DNA of 64,000 nucleotides from Salinicola socius (GTDB lineage Bacteria; Pseudomonadota; Gammaproteobacteria; Pseudomonadales; Halomonadaceae), in the NCBI RefSeq assembly GCF_001937195.1, contig NZ_MSDO01000010.1, positions 1 through 64,000 on the forward strand, given 5' to 3'. This document shows positions 20,715 through 29,984 of the stretch, piece by piece. The notes under the pieces are model-generated. The model did no database searches. It saw nothing but the letters and a program-made list of their open reading frames with translations, and was not told the DNA's origin. Both the position numbers and the translations under genes were made by a program. How positions within the stretch are numbered: position 1 is the first letter of the stretch; every line of letters starts with the position of its first letter.

Positions 20715-20746
20715 TTTATTTTTCCATTCTTTTATTTTTCCATTCT
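20715..20746. repeat. 16-bp direct repeat spanning a stop codon
   Basis: Two perfect 16-bp copies (20715-20730 and 20731-20746, unit TTTATTTTTCCATTCT) followed by a degenerate third. The second copy includes the last codons and TAA stop of the minus-strand isomerase-like gene, so the spacer holds a copied Arg-Met-Glu-Lys-stop end. Confidence 0.75.
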
Positions 20747-21571
20747 TCTATCTTTCGATGCCAGCAGCGACTCCAGGGCGTGCTTGCCCTGAAGTGCGGC
20801 CATTCCCGTCGGCATGACCGAGAGCGAGTCGCTGAAAATCTCAAGCGACAGTGGCCCGGCGTAACCGGTTCGGTTCAGTGCCGCCAGAAAGCGCTCGAGA
20901 GGTAGCTCACCGTCGCCGGGAAACGCCCGCCGGTGGCGGCTCAGCGACTGCAGATCCTGCCCCCGCGGCCAGGGCGAGTCGGCGAGCTGCACCAGACCGA
21001 TGCTGTCACCGGGAATCGTGGCGAGGGTGTCCAGCTCCAGCTCCCGAGCCAGGACATGATAGCTGTCCAGCACGAGGGAGAGCGCCGTATGATCCACCTG
21101 CCGGACGATCTCCCAGGCGTCGCGGTAGTCGAAGACATGACGCCCCCACGCCAGCGCCTCGTAACCCACTCGCATCTCCCGCTCGGCGGCCAGCATTGCC
21201 AGATCGTTCAGGGTCTCGGCGGCGCGTAAAGGATCGCTAGAGGCGTCCTCCCGAGTGTTGCTGCAGGCCAGCAGGAAGTCACCGCCGAGATCGGCCAGCG
21301 CATCGAATTGACGGTTGGCGTCGTCGAGCATCTTCCGATGCAGAGCGGGCGGTAGCGCCTCGGCGTCCCGAAACGGTTGTAGCGCCACCACGGTCAGGCC
21401 AAGCTCGCGGCAACGATCGCCCACGGCTCGCGGCGACAAGCCACTCGACTGCAGGTCGTCGACGAATATCTCCACGCCCTCGAATCCGGCTCGTGCGATC
21501 GCCTCCAGCCTGTTCCTCATCTCGCCACTCAGGCAGAGCGTCGCCATCGAAATCTTCGTCACCGGTTTCAC
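20732..21571 (-). CDS. Sugar phosphate isomerase/epimerase-like TIM barrel protein
   Basis: Protein of 279 aa of the xylose-isomerase-like/AP endonuclease 2 TIM-barrel family. Recognisable strands: KISMATLCLSGEMRNRLEAIARAGFEGVEIFVDDL, then DFLLACSNT, EMRVGYEALAWGRHVFDYRDAWEIV, LSLVLDSYHVLARE (metal-binding Asp and His) and GPLSLEIFSD (metal Glu). The GTG at 21571 is preferred because GGGAGG lies 7 bases upstream. In other bacteria such proteins are 3-dehydroshikimate dehydratases or inositol-pathway enzymes. The gene stands alone; substrate unknown. Confidence 0.8.
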   Translation of the reverse strand: MKPVTKISMATLCLSGEMRNRLEAIARAGFEGVEIFVDDLQSSGLSPRAVGDRCRELGLTVVALQPFRDAEALPPALHRKMLDDANRQFDALADLGGDFLLACSNTREDASSDPLRAAETLNDLAMLAAEREMRVGYEALAWGRHVFDYRDAWEIVRQVDHTALSLVLDSYHVLARELELDTLATIPGDSIGLVQLADSPWPRGQDLQSLSRHRRAFPGDGELPLERFLAALNRTGYAGPLSLEIFSDSLSVMPTGMAALQGKHALESLLASKDRRMEK

Positions 21572-21765
21572 CCCCGTTCCTCCCGACCAATGTGCGCCAT
21601 CGCACTGTTTGCCCAAATCTTTAGCCTAGAAGAAAACGATCACGAGGCCATGCATTCGATACCTCGATACATCATCTACGCTGACCGCATGGTCGTCGAT
21701 CGGATCCGCGCGGGCCTGGAGCGACAACGACAGATACCGACCTTGGCCAGGGAGGCCGATGCTTT

Positions 21766-22635
21766 ATGTCAGGATCACTGAAGGGAACGCTCTTTATCAC
21801 GTTGGCAGCGATGTTCTGGGGGATATCCGGCGGCCTGGCGAGCCTGCTGATGCAACAGGGCTGGGACCCTTACCTGATATCGTTCTATCGCGGCGCGATC
21901 GGCCTTGCCTGCATGCTGGCCTGGTTCGTCGTCCATCCCTTGCGCAACCTGCGTTTCGACTGGCGACTCGCCGCCTGGTCGGTCGTCGCGGGTTTAGGCG
22001 TGGCAGGCAACTTCACCTTCTATTTTCTGAGCATTTCGAACGCCAATGTGGCGATTGCCGCCACCTTGATGTATACCGCACCGCTGTTCGTTTTTCTGGT
22101 GTCGTTCGCCTGCGGCCTGGAGAAGCCGACACTGGGCAAATGGGCCTCGATCGCCGCAGTGATGGTCGGTATCGTGCTGTTGACCGATATCCTGCGCAGC
22201 GGCACGGGCCAGGTCTCGGTCTGGGGAATCGCCTGCGGCCTGCTGTCTGGGCTGTCCTATGCACTTTTCATCTTCGGCTTTCGCTACGCCAGGGCACAGG
22301 GGCCGGCACAGGCCGTGCTGTCGATCGCTTTCCTGGTCCTGACGCTACTGTTGCTGGCGTTCGTCGACTTCGAACAGATGCAGAAAGTGCCATTCACCGA
22401 CGATGCCTACGGTTTCCTGTTGCTGGGGTTGTTCGGCGCGGGTATCTCCTTTTACCTCTACTTGCCCGGGCTGAGGCGAACTTCGCCCTCGGCGGCTTCG
22501 ATGGTCGCCATGGTGGAGCCTGTCACGGCATCGCTGTTCGGCTTCGTCGTGCTGGGGCAGACGCTCGCTCCGCTGCAGCTGGCGGGCATGGCGATCATTC
22601 TGATTACCATTACCTTATTGAGCCTGCAGCGCTGA
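21766..22635 (+). CDS. EamA/DMT family transporter
   Basis: Ten-helix drug/metabolite transporter of 289 aa made of two EamA repeats (residues about 8-138 and 153-285). The N-terminus GTLFITLAAMFWGISGGLASLLM and the end EPVTASLFGFVVLGQTLAPLQLAGMAIILITITLLS are typical. Likely exports or imports an amino acid or similar metabolite. The 194 bases upstream show no clear regulatory signal; the next gene follows after 75 bases and may be separately transcribed. Confidence 0.87.
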   Translation: MSGSLKGTLFITLAAMFWGISGGLASLLMQQGWDPYLISFYRGAIGLACMLAWFVVHPLRNLRFDWRLAAWSVVAGLGVAGNFTFYFLSISNANVAIAATLMYTAPLFVFLVSFACGLEKPTLGKWASIAAVMVGIVLLTDILRSGTGQVSVWGIACGLLSGLSYALFIFGFRYARAQGPAQAVLSIAFLVLTLLLLAFVDFEQMQKVPFTDDAYGFLLLGLFGAGISFYLYLPGLRRTSPSAASMVAMVEPVTASLFGFVVLGQTLAPLQLAGMAIILITITLLSLQR

Positions 22636-22710
22636 CGCCGAAAGAGATGGACCAGCGGTCGGATCACGCGCTGGTATACTGCCGCCTCGCTCGTCCTTGG
22701 ATTCGTCGCG

Positions 22711-24090
22711 ATGTCCTCTTCGGTTGCCGTTCTTCCCTGGCGTTTGGGGGTTTCATTGCTGGCCTTGCTGGGCGCGCTCGGCTGGCTGTTGCTGGGTAGC
22801 GCTGACGGCTCGGTGCTGCAGGCCGGTATCGTGGTGGTCCTGTGCATCGGCCTGTGGGCCACCGGTTGGCTGCCGCAATGGCTGACCGCACTGATCTTCT
22901 TCACCCTGTGTACCGTGGCCAAGGTCGCGCCGGCGTCGACGGCGTTCGCCGGGTTCGAATCGGCGGCGACCTGGCTGGTGTTCTCGGGCATGGTGATCGG
23001 CGCCGCGATCAATTACACCGGCCTGGGCGAGCGCGTTGCCGCCAGAGTCGGGCCTCATCTCGCGTCAGGTTATCCACAAGCGGTCGTCGGCGTGGGCCTG
23101 CTGGGATTGATCGCCTCGTTCTTCATGCCGTCGGCGATGGGCCGGATCGTGCTGCTGGTGCCGATCCTGCTGACGCTGGCCGATCGGTTCGGCTACGCCG
23201 AAGACGATCCCGGGCGTACCGGCGTGCTGCTCAGCGGCATCATGTCGAGCTTTTTGCCCACTTTCACGATCCTGCCGGCCAACGTGCCCAACAACGTATT
23301 GATGGGCGCCAGCGAAGCAGTGCTCGGCTTCTCGCCCAGCTATGGCGAATATCTGCTGTTGCACTTTCCGATCCTGGGACTGCTCAAGTGGCTGCTGATC
23401 ATGGGATTGATCCTGTGGCAGTTCCGCGCTGCCGCGCCATCGCCGTTCTCGACGGAGCCGCCCTCGAAGCTTGGCCGCGGTGGCGCCATGATGGGGGCAC
23501 TGCTGGCCTTCGCCGTGTTGATGTGGATGACCGATGCCTGGCACGGCATTTCGCCGGCCTGGATCGGCATGGTGGTGGCGCTGGCTTGCCTGTTCCCCGG
23601 CAGCGGCCTGCTGCCGGCCCGGCCACTGCAGCAGATTAATCTCGAGCCGTTCATCTACGTGGCCGGCATCGTCAGCCTGGGCGCCCTGGCGCATCAGAGC
23701 GGATTGGGCGAGGCGATCGCCGGCCGGCTGCTCGCGGTGCTGCCACTATCGCCGGATGCGACCGTCGGCAACTTCGCCTGGCTCTCGGTGATCGCCACGG
23801 TGCTGGGCATGCTGGTCACGCTGCCTGGCGTCCCTGCCGTGATGACGCCGCTGGCGCCGCAGCTGGCCGATGTCACCGGATGGTCACCCTCCGCGGTGGT
23901 GATGTCCCAGGTCATTGGCTTCTCGACCGTGGTGTTTCCCTATCAGTCCCCGCCGCTGATCATTGGCCTGCTTACCTCGGGGGTGAGCATCCGCCAGGCC
24001 ATGCGGATCACGTTGCCGCTGGCGCTGATCACCATCGTGCTGCTGTGGCCGTTGGACTTCGTCTGGTGGCGATGGCTGGGGATCATCTGA
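22711..24090 (+). CDS. SLC13 (DASS) family permease
   Basis: Membrane carrier of 459 aa with about 11-12 helices. Segments such as LPQWLTALIFFTLCTVAKVAP, ESAATWLVFSGMVIGAAINYTGLGERVA and PSAMGRIVLLVPILLTLADRFGY correspond to the divalent anion:Na+ symporter (SLC13/ArsB superfamily) fold, with the hairpin TLPGVPAVMTPLAPQLADVTG in the second half. Family substrates are di- and tricarboxylates or sulfate. A strong Shine-Dalgarno is not obvious. It ends a stretch of six different carriers in 8 kb. Confidence 0.83.
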   Translation: MSSSVAVLPWRLGVSLLALLGALGWLLLGSADGSVLQAGIVVVLCIGLWATGWLPQWLTALIFFTLCTVAKVAPASTAFAGFESAATWLVFSGMVIGAAINYTGLGERVAARVGPHLASGYPQAVVGVGLLGLIASFFMPSAMGRIVLLVPILLTLADRFGYAEDDPGRTGVLLSGIMSSFLPTFTILPANVPNNVLMGASEAVLGFSPSYGEYLLLHFPILGLLKWLLIMGLILWQFRAAAPSPFSTEPPSKLGRGGAMMGALLAFAVLMWMTDAWHGISPAWIGMVVALACLFPGSGLLPARPLQQINLEPFIYVAGIVSLGALAHQSGLGEAIAGRLLAVLPLSPDATVGNFAWLSVIATVLGMLVTLPGVPAVMTPLAPQLADVTGWSPSAVVMSQVIGFSTVVFPYQSPPLIIGLLTSGVSIRQAMRITLPLALITIVLLWPLDFVWWRWLGII

Positions 24091-24285
24091 GCGCGACCCG
24101 AATTTTTTGACATGGGCGAGGGAATAGATCACCTAGACTGAGCGTCATACGAGGCTTGCCCCACGAGAATCCGCACAAGCGGCCTGGACAGCAAGCCTCG
24201 GCGCGCGCCGAATGGCCAAGGCGCATCCAGCCGCGCGCTGCCAGCGTATTCACGACATGCCACTATGGGCGGTTGGAGACTCATC

Positions 24286-25305
24286 ATGTTGATCAAGATT
24301 GCCAAACCCAGCGATCTGCGCGAATCGGACGTCACCCCGGAGTCGGTCTATCTCTCGCGCCGTCGCTTCATGGGCGGCCTGGCGGGCGTCGGAGCCGGGC
24401 TGGCGCTGGCCGGGCGAGCCCAGGCCGCCGCATCCGACTATCAGGACGTACCGGCTGGCAGCCCGCCGGCCTGGTTCGTCTCCAAACTGGAAAACGCCGA
24501 GTGGGATAGCGTGGTACCCGCCGATCGCCAGCTGGACAAGCTGACGCCTTTCGAAGACGCCACTCACTACAACAACTTCTACGAATTCGGCACCGGCAAG
24601 GGCGATCCCGCGCGCAACGCCGACTCACTCGAGACCCAGCCGTGGAGTGTGGTGATCGACGGCGAGGTCGCGAATGGCGGGCGCTTCGACCTCGAGGACA
24701 TCGCCAAACCGTCGCGCCTGCAGGAGCGTATCTACCGGCTGCGCTGCGTCGAGGCGTGGTCGATGGTGATTCCGTGGCTGGGGATCCCGCTGGGGGATGT
24801 GATCAAGCGCGCCGAGCCCACGTCGAAGGCCAAATACGTCAAGTTCGAGACGCTGGTGGCGCCGGACCAGATGCCGGGGCAGGACTCGTCGTTTGCGCTA
24901 ATCGACTGGCCCTACACCGAAGGCCTGCGCATGGACGAGGCGATGCACCCGCTGGCGATTCTCGGGCTCGGCATGTACGGCCGCGAGCTGCCCAACCAGA
25001 ACGGGGCGCCCTTCCGCCTGATCGTGCCGTGGAAGTACGGCTTCAAGAGCATCAAGTCGATCGTGCGCATCTCGCTGGTCGAGGAGCAGCCAGTGAACTC
25101 CTGGCAGGCGATCGCCCCGGACGAGTACGGCTTCTATGCCAACGTCAATCCCGAGGTCGACCATCCGCGCTGGAGCCAGGCTACCGAACGCCGGCTGCCC
25201 AACAGCCTGTTCAACCCCAACATCATCGACACGCGAATGTTCAACGGCTATGCCGACGAGGTCGCGAGCCTCTATCAGGGCATGGACCTGAGGAAGAACT
25301 TCTGA
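24286..25305 (+). CDS. msrP: Methionine sulfoxide reductase catalytic subunit MsrP
   Basis: Periplasmic molybdenum-cofactor enzyme (formerly YedY) repairing oxidised methionines in envelope proteins, 339 aa. A Tat signal SRRRFMGG is at 24-31 with cleavage near AQA (about residue 47). The molybdenum ligand is C154 in [14 protein letters not shown]. The start at 24286 has GGAG upstream; an in-frame ATG 7 codons earlier lacks one. The stop overlaps the msrQ start (TGATG). N-terminal [14 protein letters not shown] and C-terminal [20 protein letters not shown] match the family closely. Confidence 0.95.
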   Translation: MLIKIAKPSDLRESDVTPESVYLSRRRFMGGLAGVGAGLALAGRAQAAASDYQDVPAGSPPAWFVSKLENAEWDSVVPADRQLDKLTPFEDATHYNNFYEFGTGKGDPARNADSLETQPWSVVIDGEVANGGRFDLEDIAKPSRLQERIYRLRCVEAWSMVIPWLGIPLGDVIKRAEPTSKAKYVKFETLVAPDQMPGQDSSFALIDWPYTEGLRMDEAMHPLAILGLGMYGRELPNQNGAPFRLIVPWKYGFKSIKSIVRISLVEEQPVNSWQAIAPDEYGFYANVNPEVDHPRWSQATERRLPNSLFNPNIIDTRMFNGYADEVASLYQGMDLRKNF

Positions 25306-25943
25306 TGTCGATGCCACGCCACACGCTGACGCTCTGGCGCATCGCGGTGTTCATCGCCGCGCTGGTGCCGCTGGCCTACTGGAGTTCTCAGGTCGCGATC
25401 AACGCCGCCGGCCCGGAGCCCGGACGCTATCTGCTGCTCAATATCGGCCAGGGCATTCTGTGGATGCTGCTGCTGACGCTCAGCCTGACCCCGCTGACCA
25501 AGCTGACGCGCTGGAAAGGCTTCACCCTGATCCGGCGCCAGCTCGGCCTGTGGACGCTGGCCTATGCGTTGCTGCACCTGTTCTGCTATGCCGTCTTCAT
25601 TCTCGGGCTGGATCTGTCGCGGCTCGGCAGCGAGATCGTTCGTCGCCCCTACATCATCGTCGGCATGCTGGCGCTCACCGGACTGATCGTGATGGGCGTG
25701 ACCTCCAACAAATGGTCGATGCGCAAACTCGGCAAGCGCTGGAAGCCGCTGCACAAGATCGTCTATCTGGTGCTCGGGCTGGGGCTGCTGCACTTTCTGT
25801 GGGTGGTCCGTGCCGACCTGGAGCAGTGGAGTCTCTACGCCGCCGTCGGTGCCCTGCTGATGATCCTGCGTATTCCGCCCATCGCTCGACAGCTGCCGAA
25901 GTTCCGCCAGCTGATCAAGCGCCCCGGCCGGGCCCACGCGTGA
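25305..25943 (+). CDS. msrQ: Heme b membrane subunit MsrQ
   Basis: Membrane partner of MsrP (formerly YedZ), 212 aa with six helices, passing electrons from the quinone pool or flavin reductase to MsrP. Histidines in the helices, LLHLFCY, KPLHKIVYLVLGLGLLHFLW, are candidate heme ligands. The ATG overlaps the msrP stop by one base. N-terminus RHTLTLWRIAVFIAALVPLAYW is typical. The pair forms a two-gene operon with no visible regulator nearby. Confidence 0.93.
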   Translation: MSMPRHTLTLWRIAVFIAALVPLAYWSSQVAINAAGPEPGRYLLLNIGQGILWMLLLTLSLTPLTKLTRWKGFTLIRRQLGLWTLAYALLHLFCYAVFILGLDLSRLGSEIVRRPYIIVGMLALTGLIVMGVTSNKWSMRKLGKRWKPLHKIVYLVLGLGLLHFLWVVRADLEQWSLYAAVGALLMILRIPPIARQLPKFRQLIKRPGRAHA

Positions 25944-25993
25944 CGCCCGTATCGAACCTTGCTGTGATTGGCGATAGAAGTCGCGGCTGGCGA

Positions 25994-27229
25994 TCAAAAC
26001 CGCGTCGCGGCATACGGCGCGGGATCGATATAGGGCCTCTCGCCACAGATCATTTCCGCCAGCAATCGGCCGGAAGCCGGGCCTAGGGTAAAGCCCTGAT
26101 GCGCGTGCCCGAAATGGAACCACAGGCCCGGATGTTTCGGTGCCGGTCCGATGATCGGCTTCATGTCGCTGGTGCAGGGTCGCGCGCCAAGCCACGGGGA
26201 GGTTTCGACCGCCTCTCCGAGATCGAGAATCTGACGCGCCGCCACTTCGGCCCTGCCCGATTGCAGCGGCGTGGCGCGGGCGTCGAGACGCGCGAATTCG
26301 GCGCCGGTGGTAATCCGCAGGCCCCGGTTCATCGGTGCCAGCATGATGCCGTTTTCGGCATCCAGCATCGCCATGCTGAGCGGCTGCTTCATGGCGTAGT
26401 GTCGATGATAGCCACGCTTGACGAACAGCGGCAGACGATAGCCCAGTCGCCGCGTCAGTGTGTCCGACCAGGGCCCGAGCGCGATCACAGCCTGTTCGGC
26501 GTCGATGACTCCTTCACGAGTGATGACGCGCCAGCCATTGGCCTGCCGTGACAGCGTCGTGGCGTCGGCGCTGGCGAAATGGCCACCCTGCCGGCGAAAG
26601 AGTTCGGCGTAACCGGCAACCAGCGCGCCGGGATCGCGCACCGACCAGGGCTGGGTCCAATGCACCGCCCCGGCCATCGGATGGTTGAGGCCGGGTTCGA
26701 GCCGGCCGAGTTCGGCGCCGTCGACGACCGCATGCTCGACGCCGTACTCCTGCTCGAGACGCTCGGCGTAGGCCAGGCCCTGCGCCATGGCCGCCGGAGT
26801 GCGAAATGCCGTACGCCAGCCGGTCCGGCGCACCAGCACCTCGGTATCGGACTCCCGGATCAGACTCTCGTGTTCGATCAGGCAATGTTCGATCAGCCGG
26901 CTGTACTCACGTGCGACCCTGGCATAGCGAGACGGCGACGACCACCACCAGTACTGTGCCAGCGGCGATGCCAGCGTCGGCAGCGCCAGCGGGTGGTAGT
27001 TGACGTCGATGCCGCCCTTGCGCATGACCTTGAAGATCATGCGGCTATCATGAGGAAACGGGTAGGGCTCGACGGCCTCGCGCTGGATCAGCCCGGCGTT
27101 GCCGAAGGAAGTCTCCTCGCCCGGCGCCCGCCGGTCGATCAGTGCCACCTGCCTGCCCCGCCGCTGCAACTGCAACGCCGTCGACACGCCGATCATGCCG
27201 GCACCCAGCACCACTACGTCCGCTTGCAT
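25994..27229 (-). CDS. D-amino acid dehydrogenase-like FAD oxidoreductase (DadA family)
   Basis: FAD enzyme of the DAO superfamily, 411 aa. The dinucleotide site is GAGMIG at 9-14 (MQADVVVLGAGMIGVSTALQLQRRGRQVALIDRR), and the C-terminal FAD-contact region is GARPCTSDMKPIIGPAPKHPGLWFHFGHAHQGFTLGPASGRLLAEMI, close to DadA. It should deaminate D-amino acids or a related amine and feed electrons to the respiratory chain. The start at 27229 has GAGG upstream; the frame is open for 41 more codons without similarity. The gene is convergent with msrQ. Confidence 0.85.
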   Translation of the reverse strand: MQADVVVLGAGMIGVSTALQLQRRGRQVALIDRRAPGEETSFGNAGLIQREAVEPYPFPHDSRMIFKVMRKGGIDVNYHPLALPTLASPLAQYWWWSSPSRYARVAREYSRLIEHCLIEHESLIRESDTEVLVRRTGWRTAFRTPAAMAQGLAYAERLEQEYGVEHAVVDGAELGRLEPGLNHPMAGAVHWTQPWSVRDPGALVAGYAELFRRQGGHFASADATTLSRQANGWRVITREGVIDAEQAVIALGPWSDTLTRRLGYRLPLFVKRGYHRHYAMKQPLSMAMLDAENGIMLAPMNRGLRITTGAEFARLDARATPLQSGRAEVAARQILDLGEAVETSPWLGARPCTSDMKPIIGPAPKHPGLWFHFGHAHQGFTLGPASGRLLAEMICGERPYIDPAPYAATRF

Positions 27230-27702
27230 CGTCACGCCTCGCGTCATCACGAATATACCGTCCACATTACAAGGTTCCGCCAACGGCGCCACCCCAGGGC
27301 GGCAGCCATCGCTTCGAGTTTCACTCGCCCAGGCGTTCGTCGGACCAGTCACGCGATGACATTCCCGGCCACTCGCGCGCTCACTGATCTAAGCTCTGTC
27401 TGAAAAATCGGCGAGCGATGGCAAGACCGGGGCGCGTAGCTAAGGCAAAAATTGACGAAAAAAGGACCGGGCTGGCGCTCCAGTTTACGAGGTGTAAATG
27501 AGCATTTTGATCGGGCTGGCGCACCAGTCAATTTTTAACGCCGGTTGGGCGAGCGCAGGCATTTTTCAGACAGAGCGTAGACTTTCGTCGAAGCACCGCC
27601 GCTTAGGGCAGGGTTTGTCGGTTAAGCTCGTGCGTCCCTCGTTTCGTCGGCGATGCCGTTATCGCCCGCGAATCCTCCGACCTTTCAGATGGAGAGTCCT
27701 TC
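27230..27702. other. 473-base divergent region with inverted-repeat element
   Basis: Between the DadA-like gene and ghrB. It contains the 194-bp inverted-repeat element (27388-27581). Bases 27582-27702 should hold the ghrB promoter, and GGAGAG lies before its ATG. A short frame starting at 27498 lies inside the element and reads into ghrB; it is not regarded as a gene. Confidence 0.5.
27388..27581. mobile_element. MITE-like non-autonomous element with 21-bp terminal inverted repeats
   Basis: The ends 27388-27408 and 27561-27581 are inverted copies matching at 20 of 21 positions; the inner 16 (GCTCTGTCTGAAAAAT) are perfect. Inside are a second inverted pair (AAAAATTGAC at 27447-27456, complement at 27527-27536) and a direct pair around GGGCTGGCGC (27470s and 27513-27522). 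At 194 bp, AT-richer than its surroundings and without a transposase, it fits a miniature inverted-repeat element or a large REP-like structured repeat. No clear target duplication was seen. Confidence 0.55.
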
Positions 27703-28689
27703 ATGAGCAAGCGCATCCTGGCGTACCGTCGCCTCAACGATCAGCAGCTCGATCAGCTACGTGACCGCTTCCACGTCGATTATTTCGACAAGCTGGGGTC
27801 ACCCGACGATCCGGCGTTTCGCGATGCGCTGGGCGAAGCTCACGGCCTGATCGGCGCAGGCGTCAACATGACCCCGGAACTGCTCGATGCCGCCCCCAAG
27901 CTGGAAGCGATCGCCACCATTTCGGTGGGCGTCGACAACTATCCGGTCGATGAACTGACGAAGCGCGGCATTCTGCTCTGCAACACCCCGGACGTGCTCA
28001 CCGAAACTACCGCCGATACCGGCTTCTCGCTGATCATGGCGAGTGCCCGGCGGGTGGTGGAGCTGGCCGAGTACGTCAAGCGCGGCGACTGGAAGGCGAG
28101 CATCGGACCGGCCCAGTTCGGCAGCGACGTGCACGGCAAGACGCTGGGCATGGTCGGGTTCGGGCGTATCGGTCAGGCCGTGGCGCGTCGCGGTGCGCTC
28201 GGCTTCGGCATGAAGATCCTCTACGCCAAGGCCTCGCCCAAGCCGGCGCTCGACGCGGAACTGGGCGCCCGCCACTGCGAACTGGACGAACTGCTGCAGC
28301 AGTCCGACTTCGTCTGCGCCATCGTCCCGCTGACCCCGGAGACCCGCCAGCTGATCGGCGCCCGCGAATTCGAGCTGATGAAGGAGAGCGCCATCTTCAT
28401 CAACATCTCCCGCGGGCAGGTGGTCGACGAACAGGCCATGATCAAGGCCCTCGAGAGCGGCCAGATCCGCGGCGCCGGCCTCGATGTGTTCGAGCAGGAA
28501 CCGCTGCAGGCCGAATCGCCACTACCGAAGATGCCCAACGTAGTGGCGCTGCCGCATATCGGCTCCGCCACCCATGAAACCCGCACGGCCATGGCGCAGC
28601 GTGCCGTGGACAACATCATGCTCGCGCTCGACGGCAAGCGCCCACTCAGCCCGTTCAACGAACAAGCCTGGGCCGGACGCTTCGCCTGA
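27703..28689 (+). CDS. ghrB: Glyoxylate/hydroxypyruvate (2-ketogluconate) reductase, GhrB type
   Basis: NAD(P)H-dependent D-2-hydroxyacid dehydrogenase of 328 aa reducing glyoxylate, hydroxypyruvate or 2-keto-gluconate. The nucleotide site GFGRIG is at 152-157, and the catalytic trio is R237 (NISRG), E266 and H285 (LPHIGSAT). The N-terminal segment GLIGAGVNMTPELLDAAPKLEAIATISVGVDN is typical of the GhrB branch. GGAGAG precedes the ATG. A perfect hairpin terminator follows at 28706. Neighbouring kdgK at 35 kb and this enzyme both fit sugar-acid metabolism, though they are not co-transcribed. Confidence 0.9.
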   Translation: MSKRILAYRRLNDQQLDQLRDRFHVDYFDKLGSPDDPAFRDALGEAHGLIGAGVNMTPELLDAAPKLEAIATISVGVDNYPVDELTKRGILLCNTPDVLTETTADTGFSLIMASARRVVELAEYVKRGDWKASIGPAQFGSDVHGKTLGMVGFGRIGQAVARRGALGFGMKILYAKASPKPALDAELGARHCELDELLQQSDFVCAIVPLTPETRQLIGAREFELMKESAIFINISRGQVVDEQAMIKALESGQIRGAGLDVFEQEPLQAESPLPKMPNVVALPHIGSATHETRTAMAQRAVDNIMLALDGKRPLSPFNEQAWAGRFA

Positions 28690-28705
28690 CCCTCCTCCCG
28701 GGATC

Positions 28706-28731
28706 GCGATCGGCCTGCCGATCGCTTCCTT
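28706..28731 (+). terminator. Rho-independent terminator after ghrB
   Basis: GCGATCGG and CCGATCGC form a perfect 8-bp stem with a 4-base loop 16 bases after the ghrB stop, followed by TTCCTT. Confidence 0.6.
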
Positions 28732-29019
28732 GCCTTGACCCGCGACCGGGTCTTTCCGAGCGTCTCCCCACCCCGTCACCCGCCTCAAACTTTCGGCCCA
28801 GAAGCGGGCCGGGTTCGGACGATCAAAAAGTGTGCAATTTCTGGGGAGCCTCTTGCCTCGGCTTGTCAATCTCGTTCGGGGCGACTAAAGTTGCAACATA
28901 GATTAGAAACAGTGTTCCGTAATCCTGTACTTTTCGATACCGCGGCCGATATTGGAACAACTGGATACAGCGGAACTGGAAACGTCAGAACCGGAAACGA
29001 GAACTGGAGCCAGTAATCG

Positions 29020-29044
29020 GCAGACCGATTCACCGACGGTCTGC
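29020..29044 (+). promoter_or_regulatory. Hairpin in the leader of the HAD gene
   Basis: GCAGACCG and CGGTCTGC pair perfectly over 8 bp around a 9-base loop, 39 bases before the HAD gene start. No T-run follows. It may be an operator or a leader RNA hairpin; no family is recognised. Confidence 0.35.
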
Positions 29045-29082
29045 GTCTATATCCACTGACAGCGCCCTCGAGGCGACCCATC

Positions 29083-29763
29083 ATGCCCGATCCCCTCTGC
29101 TTGCTTTTCGATTGCGACGGCACTCTGGTCGATAGTGAACCGCTTCTTGCCGAAGTCATGGCGAAATACCTGAATCAGGCCGGCCTGCCCTTCCAGCCCG
29201 ACGATTACATGAAGGCGTTTCGCGGCGCGCGATTCGCCAGCATCGTCTCGCATCTGGAGCGCGAGCACGGGGCGCTCGACGAAGCCGTTCGTCAACATAT
29301 CGAGACTTCAATGCGCCAGGAGATGTACGAGCGCATGGCAGACGAACTCGAGCCGATCGCCGGCGTTCCTGAAGCGCTCGATGCGCTGGGTTCGCTGCCA
29401 CGCTGCGTCGCGTCCAACGGCCCCGAGACGAAGATTCGGCGGGCGCTGGACAGCACGGGCCTGCGCGGCTTCTTCGGCGATCATATCTACAGCGCCTATA
29501 CCGTGGGGAGCTGGAAGCCGGCACCGGGCCTGTTCCTTCATGCCGGGCGCGACATGGGCTTCGACCCCGCCGACTGCATCGTGATCGACGACGCCCAGGT
29601 CGGCGTTCGTGCGGCGCTGGCAGCAGGCATGCGAGTCGTCCATATCAATCGCTTCGCCGATCTCGAGCCCACTCCCGCCGGCGCGATCGGAATCCGCGAC
29701 ATGCGCGAGCTTCCCGGCGTGATCGATAGACTGATGCCGGCCCTGGCCGTCGGCAACCTCTAG
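29083..29763 (+). CDS. HAD-IA family phosphatase (YieH/GmhB-like sugar phosphatase)
   Basis: Haloacid dehalogenase-type phosphohydrolase of 226 aa. Motif I is FDCDGTLVDSE with D10 and D12; motif II is ASNGP near residue 105; motif III lysine in GSWKPAPGLFLHA; motif IV is DCIVIDDAQVGVRAALAAGMRVV. A cap domain covers about 18-85, as in subfamily IA. This resembles 6-phosphogluconate phosphatase YieH and related enzymes, but the substrate cannot be fixed. It is a single-gene unit. Confidence 0.88.
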   Translation: MPDPLCLLFDCDGTLVDSEPLLAEVMAKYLNQAGLPFQPDDYMKAFRGARFASIVSHLEREHGALDEAVRQHIETSMRQEMYERMADELEPIAGVPEALDALGSLPRCVASNGPETKIRRALDSTGLRGFFGDHIYSAYTVGSWKPAPGLFLHAGRDMGFDPADCIVIDDAQVGVRAALAAGMRVVHINRFADLEPTPAGAIGIRDMRELPGVIDRLMPALAVGNL

Positions 29764-29984
29764 CGCTTCGGGTGCCTATCAACCCCGAGTGCCGGGATTC
29801 GATGGCCGGCCACCGGCGCTCCGTCGGACCAGATGATCACTGCCCGGGCCAACCGCTCGGGCCGTGATCGTTGCGCCATCGCCAATTTCAGCTCGACCGA
29901 TTCCCGTTCGATTACTTCGCACGTTCGTTCCTCATCGGGCGGCCGAGTTATCATCCATCGCTCGAGTATCGATTCGGAGTTCTC

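Larger units (their letters stand above)
28690..29082. other. 393-base gap between ghrB and HAD gene
   Basis: Contains the ghrB terminator (28706-28731), an imperfect repetitive tract of GGAACTGGAAAC-like words at about 28954-29010 and an 8-bp-stem hairpin at 29020-29044 in the probable leader of the HAD gene. No coding frame with a plausible start was found. Confidence 0.5.

Noticed and set aside
27498-27764. 88-codon frame starting in the inverted-repeat element
   Set aside because: It runs from the element into the ghrB start in another frame and has no supporting features.
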